Shown here piece by piece: positions 7,283-15,884 of a stretch of DNA of 64,000 nt (positions within the stretch are counted from its first letter, which is position 1; each line of letters begins with the position of its first letter). Under the pieces are notes generated by a model. It worked only from the letters and a program-made list of their open reading frames with translations, was not told where the DNA came from and did no database searches. Made by a program: the position numbers and the translations under genes. The stretch spans positions 4,526,001-4,590,000 of the forward strand of contig NZ_CP134867.1 of the NCBI RefSeq assembly GCF_031954525.1, given 5' to 3'. The DNA comes from Dyella sp. BiH032. Lineage in GTDB: Bacteria > Pseudomonadota > Gammaproteobacteria > Xanthomonadales > Rhodanobacteraceae.

Positions 7283-7585
7283 TTACGTTACCGCCGCCAC
7301 GCGCCCCACCTTCTCCCGCACCTTCCCCCACTGCATCCTCAAATGCGCCTGCGCCGCGCACCGCGTCCCCATCTCCATAAATGCCCCAATCCCGTCCAAT
7401 ATCACCGTCAAGCGCCGCACATCTGGAACGCCACGCTCATTGACTAGCTCCGTCAGCGTCTGAAGATTGCTGCGCGCGTACTGCAACCATTCCGTGGCAT
7501 CGTTCAATAGCGCTTCCGGCCCCGCATCCGGATCAGAGAAGTAGTTCGTGTGCCGCGTGGTCCAGGGCTCGCCAAAAACGTTCAT
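7283..7585 (-). CDS. Small protein resembling DUF6124-type proteins
   Basis: A 100-residue protein starting MNVFGEPWTTRHTNYFSDPD, with AAGGAG six bases before the ATG. The body is two long helices (LLNDATEWLQYARSNLQTLT, then a C-terminal helix with two cysteines). The layout of a short disordered N-terminus followed by a hairpin of helices resembles small DUF6124-type proteins of Pseudomonas. This assignment is tentative and the function is unknown. Confidence 0.55.
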   Translation of the reverse strand: MNVFGEPWTTRHTNYFSDPDAGPEALLNDATEWLQYARSNLQTLTELVNERGVPDVRRLTVILDGIGAFMEMGTRCAAQAHLRMQWGKVREKVGRVAAVT

Positions 7586-8336
7586 CGGTAACTCCTTGTC
7601 ATAAGTCGCCGCTCCCTCGTTCCGAAAACGGCACGCCGCCAATCGCTCGGCGTGCCGCGATCACACGGACTCGAGGTTTCACCGGTGGTCCATGGCTGGA
7701 CACCGGGCGGCTTGATTGAGAAGTGGAATGCGGCGTCAGTAGATTCCGCCGTCGCGCAAGGCGACGCGCCGAGTTGCACGGCTAGGATTCTTCCAACGAA
7801 AACCACCAGGGCCGCGGTTCTTCAACCGTGCCTGCGAGGGATGCAGACGGCCCGGATTGGCGGTGAGGATGTCGCCGAGGGGATCGGCGGGCGTGCAAGT
7901 ACCGTATGATCTGGCTTAGCCATGATCAACTCCTACGAAGTTGGTTATGGTCAGCGGGTCAGGGGTGTTACCAGCACCCTTGGCCCGCGCTTCTCACAGC
8001 ATTGCTGCCATGGTTGTCCGCGACGCGCATCACCACTCCGCGGGCAACGCCATCGACACTAACAAAATCATTTTTCGTTGTCTGTAGGTGCGCGCCGACG
8101 ATGTGCATGCGAGATGTGCATTGCGCATTTGTCTCACGGCTTCGTCGCATCTCGTGCTCGACTTCCTGTACGCCCACGCTCGCGATCCGCTTATCTGACG
8201 ACCTGATGCGCATGGTCCCGACACGCCGACTCGGCCATCCAAGCGCCACGCTCGGTCGATAACCCATGCCTTCCGTCCTATGTCCGCACCCTCCATGCCG
8301 CATAGACTCACGGGATATCCCAAGGGGAGCAGCGCC
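7586..8336. other. Gene-poor region
   Basis: No convincing gene in about 750 bases. A 33-codon minus-strand frame starts at 7924 (MAKPDHTVLARPPIPS) but has nothing further to support it. A long imperfect hairpin at about 7953-7990 (arms with GCGGG..GGGGTG and CACCC..CCCGC) is the only structured element. Confidence 0.5.
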
Positions 8337-9665
8337 ATGCAGCGTTCGGGGCTTCTGGTTTTTCTTTGCCTGCTGACGACTTTCCTGATGGGAAGTCGAT
8401 CGGCTTTCGCCGAGCCCGCGCCCACTGCGCACATCACCCTTGGCGATTCCACCGCGCCATTGAATGGCCCCTGGCAATTCCAGATTGGCGACGATCCCCG
8501 CTGGTCTTCGCCGGACTTCGACGACAGTACTTGGGAAACCGTCGACCTCACGCCCGCGCCGGGCGCGCACGACGGCGACGTCGGCTTGCCGGGCTACGTC
8601 TCCGGCTGGAGTCGTCGAGGCCATGCGGGCTACATGGGCTATGCGTGGTATCGCCTCAAGGTAACCGTCGATAGCGACGGCCACACGCCGCTCGCCTTGG
8701 CAGGCCCGACGCTGGTCGATTCCACGTACCAGCTCTACGTCAACGGAAAGTTGCTCGGCGGCACGGGTGATTTCTCCGGCGCCACACCCACGGTGTACGG
8801 CGTGAGGCCGACGGTCTACACGCTGCCGGCATCCACGTCGACCGGCCCGCAAACCTACGTCATCGCCTTCCGCGTCTGGATGGATCCTATCGATGCCGGC
8901 GAGGACAACGGCGGCATCCACGTCGCGCCGAACATCGGCCACGCGGACAGCATCGACCTGCTGCACCAATCGCAATGGCTGAAGACCTTCACCGGCTACG
9001 TGGTGGATGCGGCCGAGCCGTTCGCGTTTGTCCTGCTCGCGCTCATGGTGGTGGCGCTGATCGCCTGCCGCACCAGCGACGCCTACCGCTGGTTGGCGAT
9101 CGCCCTCGTCTTGCTCGCGCTGCTGCGCGTCAACCAAGTGTTGTTCTACTGGACGGATGGGTGGAGTCTGCGCTGGTACGACATCGCCGTCACCGTGGTC
9201 CTCCGTCCGCTCAACCTCGCTGCATGGGCACTGGCGTGGCGGGACTGGTTCCGCCTACGTAAGCGCCCCTGGCTGCGTAACGCCATCTCGGCGCTGACGG
9301 TGATCTACGTGACGTTCGCGCTGATCGGCCGCCCGTGGTTCGCACCGGAAGCGCTCCATGGCATCAAGCCAGCCGCCGATGTCGTCGTCTCGGGCGCTCG
9401 CGTGGCGTTTGCCGTTCTCTATCTATGGATCATCGGGTTGGGGGCGCTCCGTCTCGCCAAGCCGTCTGCTTGGCTGGGCGCACTCACCGCACTACTGGTT
9501 GGCATCGGCTTGTTCGCGACGGAGGTCAATGCCCTAGGCGTCCCGGGCATCTGGTTCCCTTACGGTGTCGGCGTGGCGCGCGGGCAATATGCGTATGCAG
9601 CCTTCATCGCGCTGTTGTTCGCGCTGCTCTTGATGCGGTGCGTTGCCTACGCGCGGAGAAGATAA
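8337..9665 (+). CDS. Membrane protein with galactose-binding-like ectodomain and 7TM region
   Basis: A 442-residue protein. A signal peptide (MQRSGLLVFLCLLTTFLMGS) is followed by a periplasmic beta-sandwich (residues about 25-210). That domain resembles glycoside hydrolase family 2 sugar-binding domains: GPWQFQIGDDPRW, FDDSTWETVDL, GYAWYRLKVTV, YQLYVNGKLLGG. The C-terminal half has about seven hydrophobic helices (from about residue 225), giving an architecture like 7TMR-DISM receptors but ending with no signalling domain. The ATG at 8337 was chosen because the signal peptide starts there. Function unknown; a carbohydrate-sensing role is inference. Confidence 0.75.
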   Translation: MQRSGLLVFLCLLTTFLMGSRSAFAEPAPTAHITLGDSTAPLNGPWQFQIGDDPRWSSPDFDDSTWETVDLTPAPGAHDGDVGLPGYVSGWSRRGHAGYMGYAWYRLKVTVDSDGHTPLALAGPTLVDSTYQLYVNGKLLGGTGDFSGATPTVYGVRPTVYTLPASTSTGPQTYVIAFRVWMDPIDAGEDNGGIHVAPNIGHADSIDLLHQSQWLKTFTGYVVDAAEPFAFVLLALMVVALIACRTSDAYRWLAIALVLLALLRVNQVLFYWTDGWSLRWYDIAVTVVLRPLNLAAWALAWRDWFRLRKRPWLRNAISALTVIYVTFALIGRPWFAPEALHGIKPAADVVVSGARVAFAVLYLWIIGLGALRLAKPSAWLGALTALLVGIGLFATEVNALGVPGIWFPYGVGVARGQYAYAAFIALLFALLLMRCVAYARRR

Positions 9666-9707
9666 CCCAAGCACTGGCCAGCCAGAGCCGCTGTTCTTCG
9701 CACTGGC

Positions 9708-9923
9708 TTACGGCCGCTTCCTGAGCGGATCGAGCAACCGCTTCAAGCCGTTGTGATCGATCTCCAACGCCAGCGCGAGCAGGTTGCCGAGATCGCCCTT
9801 CGGAAAGCCCTTGCGGGCATACCAGGCGAGATAGGCGCCGGGAAAGTCGGCGATGAGGCGGCCCTGATACTTGCCGTAGGGCATGATGGTGGTGACGAGG
9901 CGTTGCAGGTCTTCGGGTTTCAT
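9708..9923 (-). CDS. DUF3820 family protein
   Basis: A 71-residue protein with the family's core MPYGKYQGRLIADFPGAYLAW followed by KGFPKGDLGNLLALALEID. The ATG at 9923 is used because the family begins there; upstream in-frame residues look non-coding. DUF3820 proteins are small and sometimes annotated as quorum-regulated virulence factors, but their activity is not established. Confidence 0.85.
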   Translation of the reverse strand: MKPEDLQRLVTTIMPYGKYQGRLIADFPGAYLAWYARKGFPKGDLGNLLALALEIDHNGLKRLLDPLRKRP

Positions 9924-9986
9924 AAGGCTTCGATCGCCGTCATGCCCGACGCCGGGCATCCGTCCAAGGCTACAGGCTCCCACCAC

Positions 9987-10893
9987 TCACCGGCCATGCC
10001 GGTGAGAAGCCGGCGCGAACGGCGCCATCAGCTCGACGATCCAGTCGATGAACACGCGCAACTTTGCGCTGACATGCCGGTTCGGCGGGAACGCCAGGTA
10101 GAGCGGCATCGGGTCCAGGTGCCAGCCCTCGAACAAGCGCTGCAACTCTCCCCGCTCCACGTGCGCCCTGGCCAGGTATTGCGGCAGCCACAGGACGCCC
10201 AGGCCGACCAATCCGGCTTCCAGATAGGCGTTGCCGTCGTCGACGCACGCGAAGGCTTTCCTGCCCGCGCCGCATGACATAAGGCACCGCCTTGCCGGCG
10301 CGCGCGCCGAGGAAGCCGACGGTCCGGTGATGCGTGTCTTCCAGCTCGCGCGGGTGCGCAGGGCGTCCTTCCCGCGCCAGATAGCCGGGCGCCGCGTACA
10401 CGCCCAGCGGCAAGTCGCCCAGGTGGCGTGCCTGCAACGACAGGTTGGCAAGTTCGCCGCCGCGCACCACGCAGTCCACGTTCTCCCCGATCAGGTCCAC
10501 CCGGCGATCGCTCACGCCCAGGTCGAGCTGGATGTCGGGATAGCGGGCGTGGAACGCGGGCAAGGCGGGGATCAGGATCAGGCGCGCCACCGGGCTGGGC
10601 ACGTCCACTCGCAGGCGCCCGCGGGGCGAGGTCGACGCCGCGGAGAGGCTGGTCTCGGCATCGTCCATGTCGGCGAGCAACCGCACCGCCCGCTCGTAAT
10701 AAGCCATGCCGTCGGCGGTGGCGTTGACCTGGCGCGTGGTGCGATTGAGCAGCCGGACGCGCAGATGCGCTTCCAGTTGCTGCACGAGTTGGGTCACGCT
10801 GGTCTTGCTCAGGCCGAGCGTCTCGGCCGCCTTGGTGAAGCTGCCGGTTTCCACGACCCGCACGAACGCCTGCATCGCCTCGAACCGATCCAT
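9987..10893 (-). pseudogene. LysR-family transcriptional regulator with a frameshift
   Basis: The N-terminal frame from the ATG at 10893 encodes a standard LysR winged helix (MDRFEAMQAFVRVVETGSFT, AAETLGLSKTSVTQLVQQLE) and most of the effector-binding domain. Near 10250-10275 the reading continues only in another frame (VDDGNAYLEAGLVGLGVLWL...) to a stop at 9987. The two frames differ by one base, so the gene is broken by a single indel, or the indel is a sequencing error, in a GGGC context. It is divergent from the RidA-like gene, so it would normally regulate that gene. Reconstructed length is about 302 residues, normal for the family. Confidence 0.8.
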
Positions 10894-11020
10894 CACTCCT
10901 CCCACGCGCCGGGACTGTTTGGATTCTACAAACAGTGTTCCCGCCACGCGCCCGTTTATCCGGACTCGGTCGCTGCCTAGATTACCGTCTCGTCTTCGAC
11001 TTTCATCGATGGAGATTTTC

Positions 11021-11428
11021 ATGACGGCACGTGACGTGGTTTTCCCTCCGCATCGCCGCGCGCTCTACGAGCGCAACCGCTATTCGCCCGCCATCCGCTC
11101 GAACGGTTTTCTGTTCGTCTCGGGGCAGGTCGGCAGCCGCGAGAATGGTTCGCCGGAACCGGACCTGGAGCAGCAGGTGCGCCTGGCCTTCGACCATCTG
11201 AATGCCACGCTCGCCGCGGCGGGCTGCACGTTCGAGGATGTCATCGACGTCACGGTGTTCATGGTCGATCCTGCGTCGAACTTCGAGCGGATCTGGCGCG
11301 TGGTGCCGGACTACTGGGGCCAGGCGCCGCACCCCACGCTGACCGCCGTGGGCGTGACCTGGCTTTATGGCTTCCAATTCGAGATCAAGGTGATCGCGAA
11401 GCTGCCGGAAGCGGCGGGCCAGTCCTGA
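11021..11428 (+). CDS. RidA family protein (enamine/imine deaminase-like)
   Basis: A 135-residue protein of the YjgF/YER057c/UK114 (RidA) family: SNGFLFVSGQVGSRENG, LEQQVRLAFDHLNATLAAAG, TFEDVIDVTVFMVDPA and HPTLTAVGV. The catalytic arginine expected near IPxRxxxxV is replaced (AVGVTWLYGFQFEIKVIA), so it may belong to a RidA subfamily with another activity. The ATG at 11021 has GGAG spaced 6 bases upstream. It is divergently transcribed from the broken LysR gene. Confidence 0.88.
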   Translation: MTARDVVFPPHRRALYERNRYSPAIRSNGFLFVSGQVGSRENGSPEPDLEQQVRLAFDHLNATLAAAGCTFEDVIDVTVFMVDPASNFERIWRVVPDYWGQAPHPTLTAVGVTWLYGFQFEIKVIAKLPEAAGQS

Positions 11429-11446
11429 GCGTGGATCCTCCCCGCC

Positions 11447-12829
11447 TCACTCCATCCGCGGCATCGGCTGCGCCGGCGCGTCGCCGCCTTCGAAGTAGTC
11501 GAGGCGGACGACCTTGCCCGCCGCATCGCGCACAGGTGCGAAGTAGCTGAGTTCGTCCGGTACGAAGTACAAGCGTCCATCCGCGGTCATCTGCAGGGGC
11601 ACGAGGTTGTGGTGGCTGCGCTGCGCGAAGAGACGGCCATCTTTCACCGACAGGGTTTCGACAGTCTGCGCATCGATGCGGTAGTTCCCCGCCAGTGCGG
11701 CCAGGTTTTCGGCGGTTGGCGTCACGGGCACCGGGTCCGCGTAGGGCTGGCCAAGGGCAATGGCGGCGAGGCGACGGGCCATGGTGCGCGCATCGAACTC
11801 GTCGTCGTTGGCGAGGACGACGACGGTGATGTCTTCCTTGGGCAGATAGCCGACGGCGGAGGCGAAGCCGTTGATCTGGCCAGTGTGGCCGACCATATCG
11901 CTGCCTCGCACACGCCACACATAAAGGCCCAGCCCATAGCGCCGCGTCGGCGACATGCCGGGCAAGGCCGGTGCCGGCGTCGCCATCGCGCGGAAGCTGC
12001 GCGGGCTGATCACGCGGCCGTTAGCGAGCGCGCGCATCCAGCGCATGAGCTCGTCGGCCGTGGCGACCAGTCCACCCGCCGCGGCAGGCACGCTCGAACT
12101 GATGAAGGGCGCGTTCTCCACGCGGTGCGCGGGGTTGTCAGTGGTGTAGCCCGCGACGCGGCCGGGGATCAGCGCGGCGTTGTCGCCATAGCGGATGGCC
12201 GTCAGCCCTGCCGGTTCCAGCAGCAGCGTGCGCATGGCTTCATGCCACCGCTGCCCGGTCACCTTTTCGATGACCGCGCCGAGCAGGATGTAGCCAGCAT
12301 TGGAATACGACCAGCGCGTGCCGGGCTCGAAATCGGGCGGGCGCTTGGCGATCTCGGCCACTTGCGTGGCCGTGTCGACGTCGCGTCGCAGGAAACCCGG
12401 TTGCGCGGGCTTGGCGGTGTCCGACACGCCCGCCGTGTGGTTCAGCAGTTGGCGCAAGGCGATGCGGTCAGCGCCGGGAACGTCGGGCAGGTACTTGCCC
12501 AGCGTGTCGTCGATCGAAAGCCGCCCCTGCTCGGCGAGCTTCAGCACCGTCGCGGCGGTGAAGATCTTGGTGATGGAAGCGATGCGGAACACCTGGTCGG
12601 CAGCGAGCGGCACGCCCAGCTCGATCTGCGCCTGTCCGCGCGCGCCCCGGAACAGCACCTTGTCGCCCTTGGCCACCAGCACCACGGCGCCGGGGCCGTC
12701 GGCGGCGACCGAACGTTCCAATACGGTCTGGAGCTGGCCGGCGACGGCGGCCTCCGGCTGCGGCGCGGCAGAGGCCACGGCCGTCGAGGCCAGCCAGGCG
12801 CACAGGATCAGGCCACTGCGGAAACCCAC
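11447..12829 (-). CDS. Serine hydrolase of the beta-lactamase / class C family
   Basis: A 460-residue exported hydrolase. The SxxK motif is in RIASITKIFTA, the second motif is YSN in WSYSNAGYILLG, and HTG in VGHTGQINGF is the third. These identify the beta-lactamase/D-Ala-D-Ala carboxypeptidase/esterase superfamily. I place the start at the GTG at 12829: it has GAAGGAAC directly upstream and begins the signal peptide VGFRSGLILCAWLASTAVAS. The ATGs further upstream only add non-coding-looking residues. The C-terminal 100 residues form a DUF3471-like beta domain (YFVPDELSYFAPVRDAAG). Substrate unknown. Confidence 0.85.
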   Translation of the reverse strand: MGFRSGLILCAWLASTAVASAAPQPEAAVAGQLQTVLERSVAADGPGAVVLVAKGDKVLFRGARGQAQIELGVPLAADQVFRIASITKIFTAATVLKLAEQGRLSIDDTLGKYLPDVPGADRIALRQLLNHTAGVSDTAKPAQPGFLRRDVDTATQVAEIAKRPPDFEPGTRWSYSNAGYILLGAVIEKVTGQRWHEAMRTLLLEPAGLTAIRYGDNAALIPGRVAGYTTDNPAHRVENAPFISSSVPAAAGGLVATADELMRWMRALANGRVISPRSFRAMATPAPALPGMSPTRRYGLGLYVWRVRGSDMVGHTGQINGFASAVGYLPKEDITVVVLANDDEFDARTMARRLAAIALGQPYADPVPVTPTAENLAALAGNYRIDAQTVETLSVKDGRLFAQRSHHNLVPLQMTADGRLYFVPDELSYFAPVRDAAGKVVRLDYFEGGDAPAQPMPRME

Positions 12830-12957
12830 GTTCCTTCTCCCGGCCGGCGGCGAACCGCGTTCCGGCGAGCTTAGCCGGGCCCCTGGCGGCGGCCCTGTCC
12901 CTTCCGTCATGCTGCGATCCGGCCGGTATCTCATCCATTGAGACCCTTCCGGTGCTA

Positions 12958-12984
12958 TCTTGAATACCGTCCCGCTATTCAAGA
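12958..12984. promoter_or_regulatory. Perfect palindromic operator candidate upstream of the UmuD-like gene
   Basis: TCTTGAATA, a 9-base spacer, then TATTCAAGA: a perfect 9-bp inverted repeat ending 9 bases before the ATG at 12994. Position and symmetry suggest a repressor site, most simply LexA-type or self-regulation of the mutagenesis cassette. It does not match the E. coli SOS box. Confidence 0.6.
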
Positions 12985-12993
12985 CACCCAGTC

Positions 12994-13563
12994 ATGTCGC
13001 CCCCTCCACACGGCGGTGCCCGTCCCGGCGCCGGCCGCCCCGCCAGCGAACCCACCCAGCGCCTGCGCGTGCCGGAAAGCCAGGTGCCGACGGTGCTGGC
13101 GTATCTGGAGGCGTACCGCCAGGGCACGTCGCTGGAGGCGCCTCGGCCGCTCTCGCTGCTGCCCTCGACGGTAGCGCTCACCGCCTTCAGCAGCCGCGTG
13201 CCCGCGGGCCTGCCCAGCCCGGCGGACGACGACGTCGAAGACGTGGTCGATCTCAACCGCCATCTCGTTATCGAAGGGCACGAGCCGAGCACCTTCATCG
13301 TGCGCGTGTCCGGCTGGTCGATGATCGGCGCGGGCATCTTCGACGGCGACGAGGTGCTGGTGGACCGCGCGCTCAAGGCCCGCCAGGGCGACATCGTGGT
13401 GGCGATCGTCAACGGCGAGTTGTCGATCAAGCGGCTGGGCAAGGTGGACGGCAAGGTCGCCCTGCTGCCGGAGAACGCGCACTTCAAGCCCATCGTGTTT
13501 AAGGAGGGCGAAACACTGGAGCTGTGGGGCGTCGTCACCCGCTGCCTGCGCAACCTGCGCTGA
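12994..13563 (+). CDS. umuD: UmuD-like autoproteolytic translesion synthesis protein
   Basis: A 189-residue S24-family protein. The self-cleavage site is A71-G72 in VPAGLPSPADDDVE, aligned with E. coli UmuD. The nucleophile is Ser109 in SGWSMIGAGIFDGDEVLVD and the general base is Lys146 in LSIKRL. The N-terminal 50 residues (GGARPGAGRP, then RVPESQVPTVLAYLE) replace the short E. coli arm and could bind DNA, although no LexA winged helix is visible. It heads the ImuA-ImuB-DnaE2 cassette, where other Xanthomonadales often carry a second lexA. RecA-stimulated cleavage is expected from the family. Confidence 0.85.
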   Translation: MSPPPHGGARPGAGRPASEPTQRLRVPESQVPTVLAYLEAYRQGTSLEAPRPLSLLPSTVALTAFSSRVPAGLPSPADDDVEDVVDLNRHLVIEGHEPSTFIVRVSGWSMIGAGIFDGDEVLVDRALKARQGDIVVAIVNGELSIKRLGKVDGKVALLPENAHFKPIVFKEGETLELWGVVTRCLRNLR

Positions 13564-13829
13564 GAGCCTGGTCATGGTCTTCCCGTACCCCGCGTTGTCG
13601 TTGAGCGGCCGCCAGGTGGTAGTGCGTGGCGTCGGCCTGGCTGGCTGCCAGGCCAAGCCGCGCGCTGCCGCATGGCGGCCGCTCAGCGACAACCCTCCGG
13701 GCCGGATCGGTTTGCGCCCAGGGCCGCGTCATCGCTCAGTCGTGTACGGACGTACACTCCTTCGCTCTTCCTTGCCCTGCGCGCAAACCGATCCCGGCGC
13801 GGGGCACGGGAAGACCATGACCAGGCTCT
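13563..13829. repeat. MITE-like element with 32-bp terminal inverted repeats
   Basis: Left end 13563-13594 and right end 13798-13829 are inverted copies with one mismatch (AGAGCCTGGTCATGGTCTTC...). Inside lie two back-to-back hairpins: one pairs about 13595-13613 with 13675-13695, the other pairs about 13700-13713 with 13780-13795. There is no coding capacity. The left end overlaps the umuD stop codon and the right end finishes 8 bases before imuA. It looks like a non-autonomous mobile element, or a highly structured leader, separating umuD from imuA. Confidence 0.65.
13742..13757. promoter_or_regulatory. Palindromic operator candidate upstream of imuA
   Basis: GTGTACG-GA-CGTACAC is a perfect 7-bp inverted repeat with a 2-base centre, 80 bases before the imuA ATG. 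GTAC-containing dyads are known for LexA2-type repressors that control imuA-imuB-dnaE2 cassettes in pseudomonads, so this may be the SOS operator of the downstream three genes. That link is inference. Confidence 0.55.
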
Positions 13830-13837
13830 AAGGCGCC

Positions 13838-14470
13838 ATGGGCCAGGTCGTCGCCCTCGATGCGCTGTTCGCCGGCCGCCAGGTCTGGCACGGCCGCGCC
13901 CAGCCCGCGACAGCGCCCGGCAATCAACCCACCGGCTGGGAGGCGCTGGACGCCGCACTGCCCGCGGGCGGCTGGCCAGAGCACGCCTTGAGCGAAATCC
14001 TGCTGCCCGCCGATGGCGTGGGCGAACTGCAATTGGTGCTGCCGACGCTGGCGCGGCTGACGCGTGCCGGCGGCATCGTCGCGGTGATCGCGCCGCCGTA
14101 CGCGCCCTGCGTCGCCGGCTGGGAAAACCGCGGCGTGGCCATGTCGCGCGTGGAGATCGTGCAGACCGTCACGCCGCGCGATGCGCTGTGGGCTGCCGAG
14201 CAATGCCTGCGCTCGGCCAGCTGCGCCGCCGTGCTGGCGTGGCCGCGCGAGGCCGACGATCGCGCGCTGCGCCGCCTGCAAGTGGCCGCGGATGGCGGAC
14301 GCGCGCTCGGCTTCCTGTTCCGCGATCGCCGCCATGCCGCGCAGGCATCACCGGCCGCGTTGCGCCTGGAAGTGGAAACCGCGCCGGCGCGCCAGCTGCG
14401 CATCCGCAAATGCCGCGGTGGGCAGCCGCCCGCTCTGCCCATTCCCTTCCCTGCTGACGGCGCGCGGTGA
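13838..14470 (+). CDS. imuA: ImuA, RecA-like mutasome accessory protein
   Basis: A 210-residue ImuA (SulA/RecA-fold-like) protein: TGWEALDAALPAGGWPEHAL, then SEILLPADGVGELQLVLPTL, and CAAVLAWPREADDRALRRLQ before the C-terminal RLEVETAPARQLRIRK. It lacks a functional Walker A, as usual for ImuA. It interacts with ImuB and DnaE2 in damage-induced mutagenesis. It is followed after 4 bases by imuB. Confidence 0.9.
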   Translation: MGQVVALDALFAGRQVWHGRAQPATAPGNQPTGWEALDAALPAGGWPEHALSEILLPADGVGELQLVLPTLARLTRAGGIVAVIAPPYAPCVAGWENRGVAMSRVEIVQTVTPRDALWAAEQCLRSASCAAVLAWPREADDRALRRLQVAADGGRALGFLFRDRRHAAQASPAALRLEVETAPARQLRIRKCRGGQPPALPIPFPADGAR

Positions 14471-14474
14471 GGCC

Positions 14475-15884
14475 ATGCTGTGGGCCTGCATTCTCCTTCC
14501 GCATCTGGCGCTGGACGGCGTGCTGCGCCGGCGCCCGCCTTCGGACGAACCGCTGGCGCTGGTCACCGGCCACGCGCAGGCGCGCAGCCTCTATGCGGTG
14601 AACGCCAGCGCGCGCGCCGCCGGCTTGCGGCCGGGCCAGCGCCTGGCCGCCGCGCAGGCGCTGCTGGCGCGCTTCGAGTCCGTCGAATACGACCCGGCCG
14701 CGGCCGAGCGCTGGCATCGCCTGCTCGCCGCCTGGGCTTATCGCTACAGCGCCGAGGTGGCGCTATGGCCGCGCGCCATCGTGCTGGAAATCAGCAAGAG
14801 CCTGGGCCTGTTCGGGCCGTGGCCGGAATTCGAGCGCAAGCTGCGCTACGACCTCACCGAGCTGGGTTTCCGCCACCGCATCGCGCTGGCGCCCACCGCG
14901 CGCGGCGCCCACGTGCTGGCCGGCGTGCACGACGGTCTGGCGGTGACCACCCCGGACACGTTGCTCGGCGCACTGCGCCCGATTCCCGTGAACAAGGCGC
15001 GCCTGCCCGACGACGCTGCTGAGAGCCTCGCCGGCATGGGCTTGCGCACGCTGGGCCAGGTGCTGTCCGCGCCGCGCGATGGTCTGCGCCGCCGCTTCGG
15101 CGAGGAACTGATCGAGCATCTGGATTACCTCACCGGCGCCCATCAGGAAGTGCTGCCGTTCTATCGCCCGCCGGACCGCTTGGACCTGGGCATGGAATGG
15201 ACGCACGAGATCGAGCACGTCGAAGCGCTGGTGTTTCCGCTGCGCCGCCTCGCGGGCGATCTCGCTGCTTACCTGGCCGGACGCGACGGCGGCGTGCAGC
15301 GCTTCATGGTGCGGCTGGTCCACCGCGACGGCAGCTCCACCGACGTAAGCATCGGCCTGCTCGCGCCGGAGCGCGACGCCGCCATGCTGTTCGAACACGC
15401 GCGCGGCCGGCTGGACCGCACCACACTGCCGCAACCGGTGGTGGCGATGCGGCTGGTTGCGCACGAACTGCCGCCGTTCGTGCCGGCCGGGCGCGATCTG
15501 TTCGACACGCGCCCGGCGAACGCGCTGCCGCTGGACCAGCTGCGCGAACGCCTGCGCGCGCGGCTGGGCGACAGCGCCATCCATCAGCTGCGCGCCAGCA
15601 CCGATCCGCGCCCGGAGCATGCGCAGACGCGCGACATGCACGCCGAATTCGTCGGCACGCCCGCGCCGCTGCCGCGCCCCACCTGGCTGCTCGACACGCC
15701 CATCCCGCTGCGCGGCCCGCCGCCGCGCATCCTCGCCGGCCCCGAGCGCCTGGAGACCGGCTGGTGGGACGGCGACCTGCGCCGCGACTACTACGTGGTG
15801 GAAACCGCGCAAGGCCAGCGCGCCTGGGTGTTCTGCGGGATCGGCGAGCAAGGGCCGTGGATGCTGCACGGGTGGTTCGCATGA
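14475..15884 (+). CDS. imuB: ImuB, catalytically inactive Y-family polymerase homologue
   Basis: A 469-residue protein with the Y-family fold. It starts [20 protein letters not shown], has [20 protein letters not shown] (fingers), a thumb segment [20 protein letters not shown] and a little-finger region. The acidic catalytic residues of active Y polymerases are not visible at the expected places, as in other ImuB proteins, which act as beta-clamp-tethered hubs. The C-terminal [16 protein letters not shown] is the family tail. The stop overlaps the dnaE2 ATG by 4 bases (ATGA), showing translational coupling. Confidence 0.93.
   Translation: MLWACILLPHLALDGVLRRRPPSDEPLALVTGHAQARSLYAVNASARAAGLRPGQRLAAAQALLARFESVEYDPAAAERWHRLLAAWAYRYSAEVALWPRAIVLEISKSLGLFGPWPEFERKLRYDLTELGFRHRIALAPTARGAHVLAGVHDGLAVTTPDTLLGALRPIPVNKARLPDDAAESLAGMGLRTLGQVLSAPRDGLRRRFGEELIEHLDYLTGAHQEVLPFYRPPDRLDLGMEWTHEIEHVEALVFPLRRLAGDLAAYLAGRDGGVQRFMVRLVHRDGSSTDVSIGLLAPERDAAMLFEHARGRLDRTTLPQPVVAMRLVAHELPPFVPAGRDLFDTRPANALPLDQLRERLRARLGDSAIHQLRASTDPRPEHAQTRDMHAEFVGTPAPLPRPTWLLDTPIPLRGPPPRILAGPERLETGWWDGDLRRDYYVVETAQGQRAWVFCGIGEQGPWMLHGWFA

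Noticed and set aside
7968..9137. Long minus-strand open frame opposite the 8337 gene
   Set aside because: It has no recognisable domain and a composition typical of the antisense of high-GC coding DNA, while the plus strand encodes a signal peptide and coherent domains.
13574..13831. Open frame inside the inverted-repeat element between umuD and imuA
   Set aside because: It is translated repeat with no start-site support; the DNA is explained by nested hairpins.
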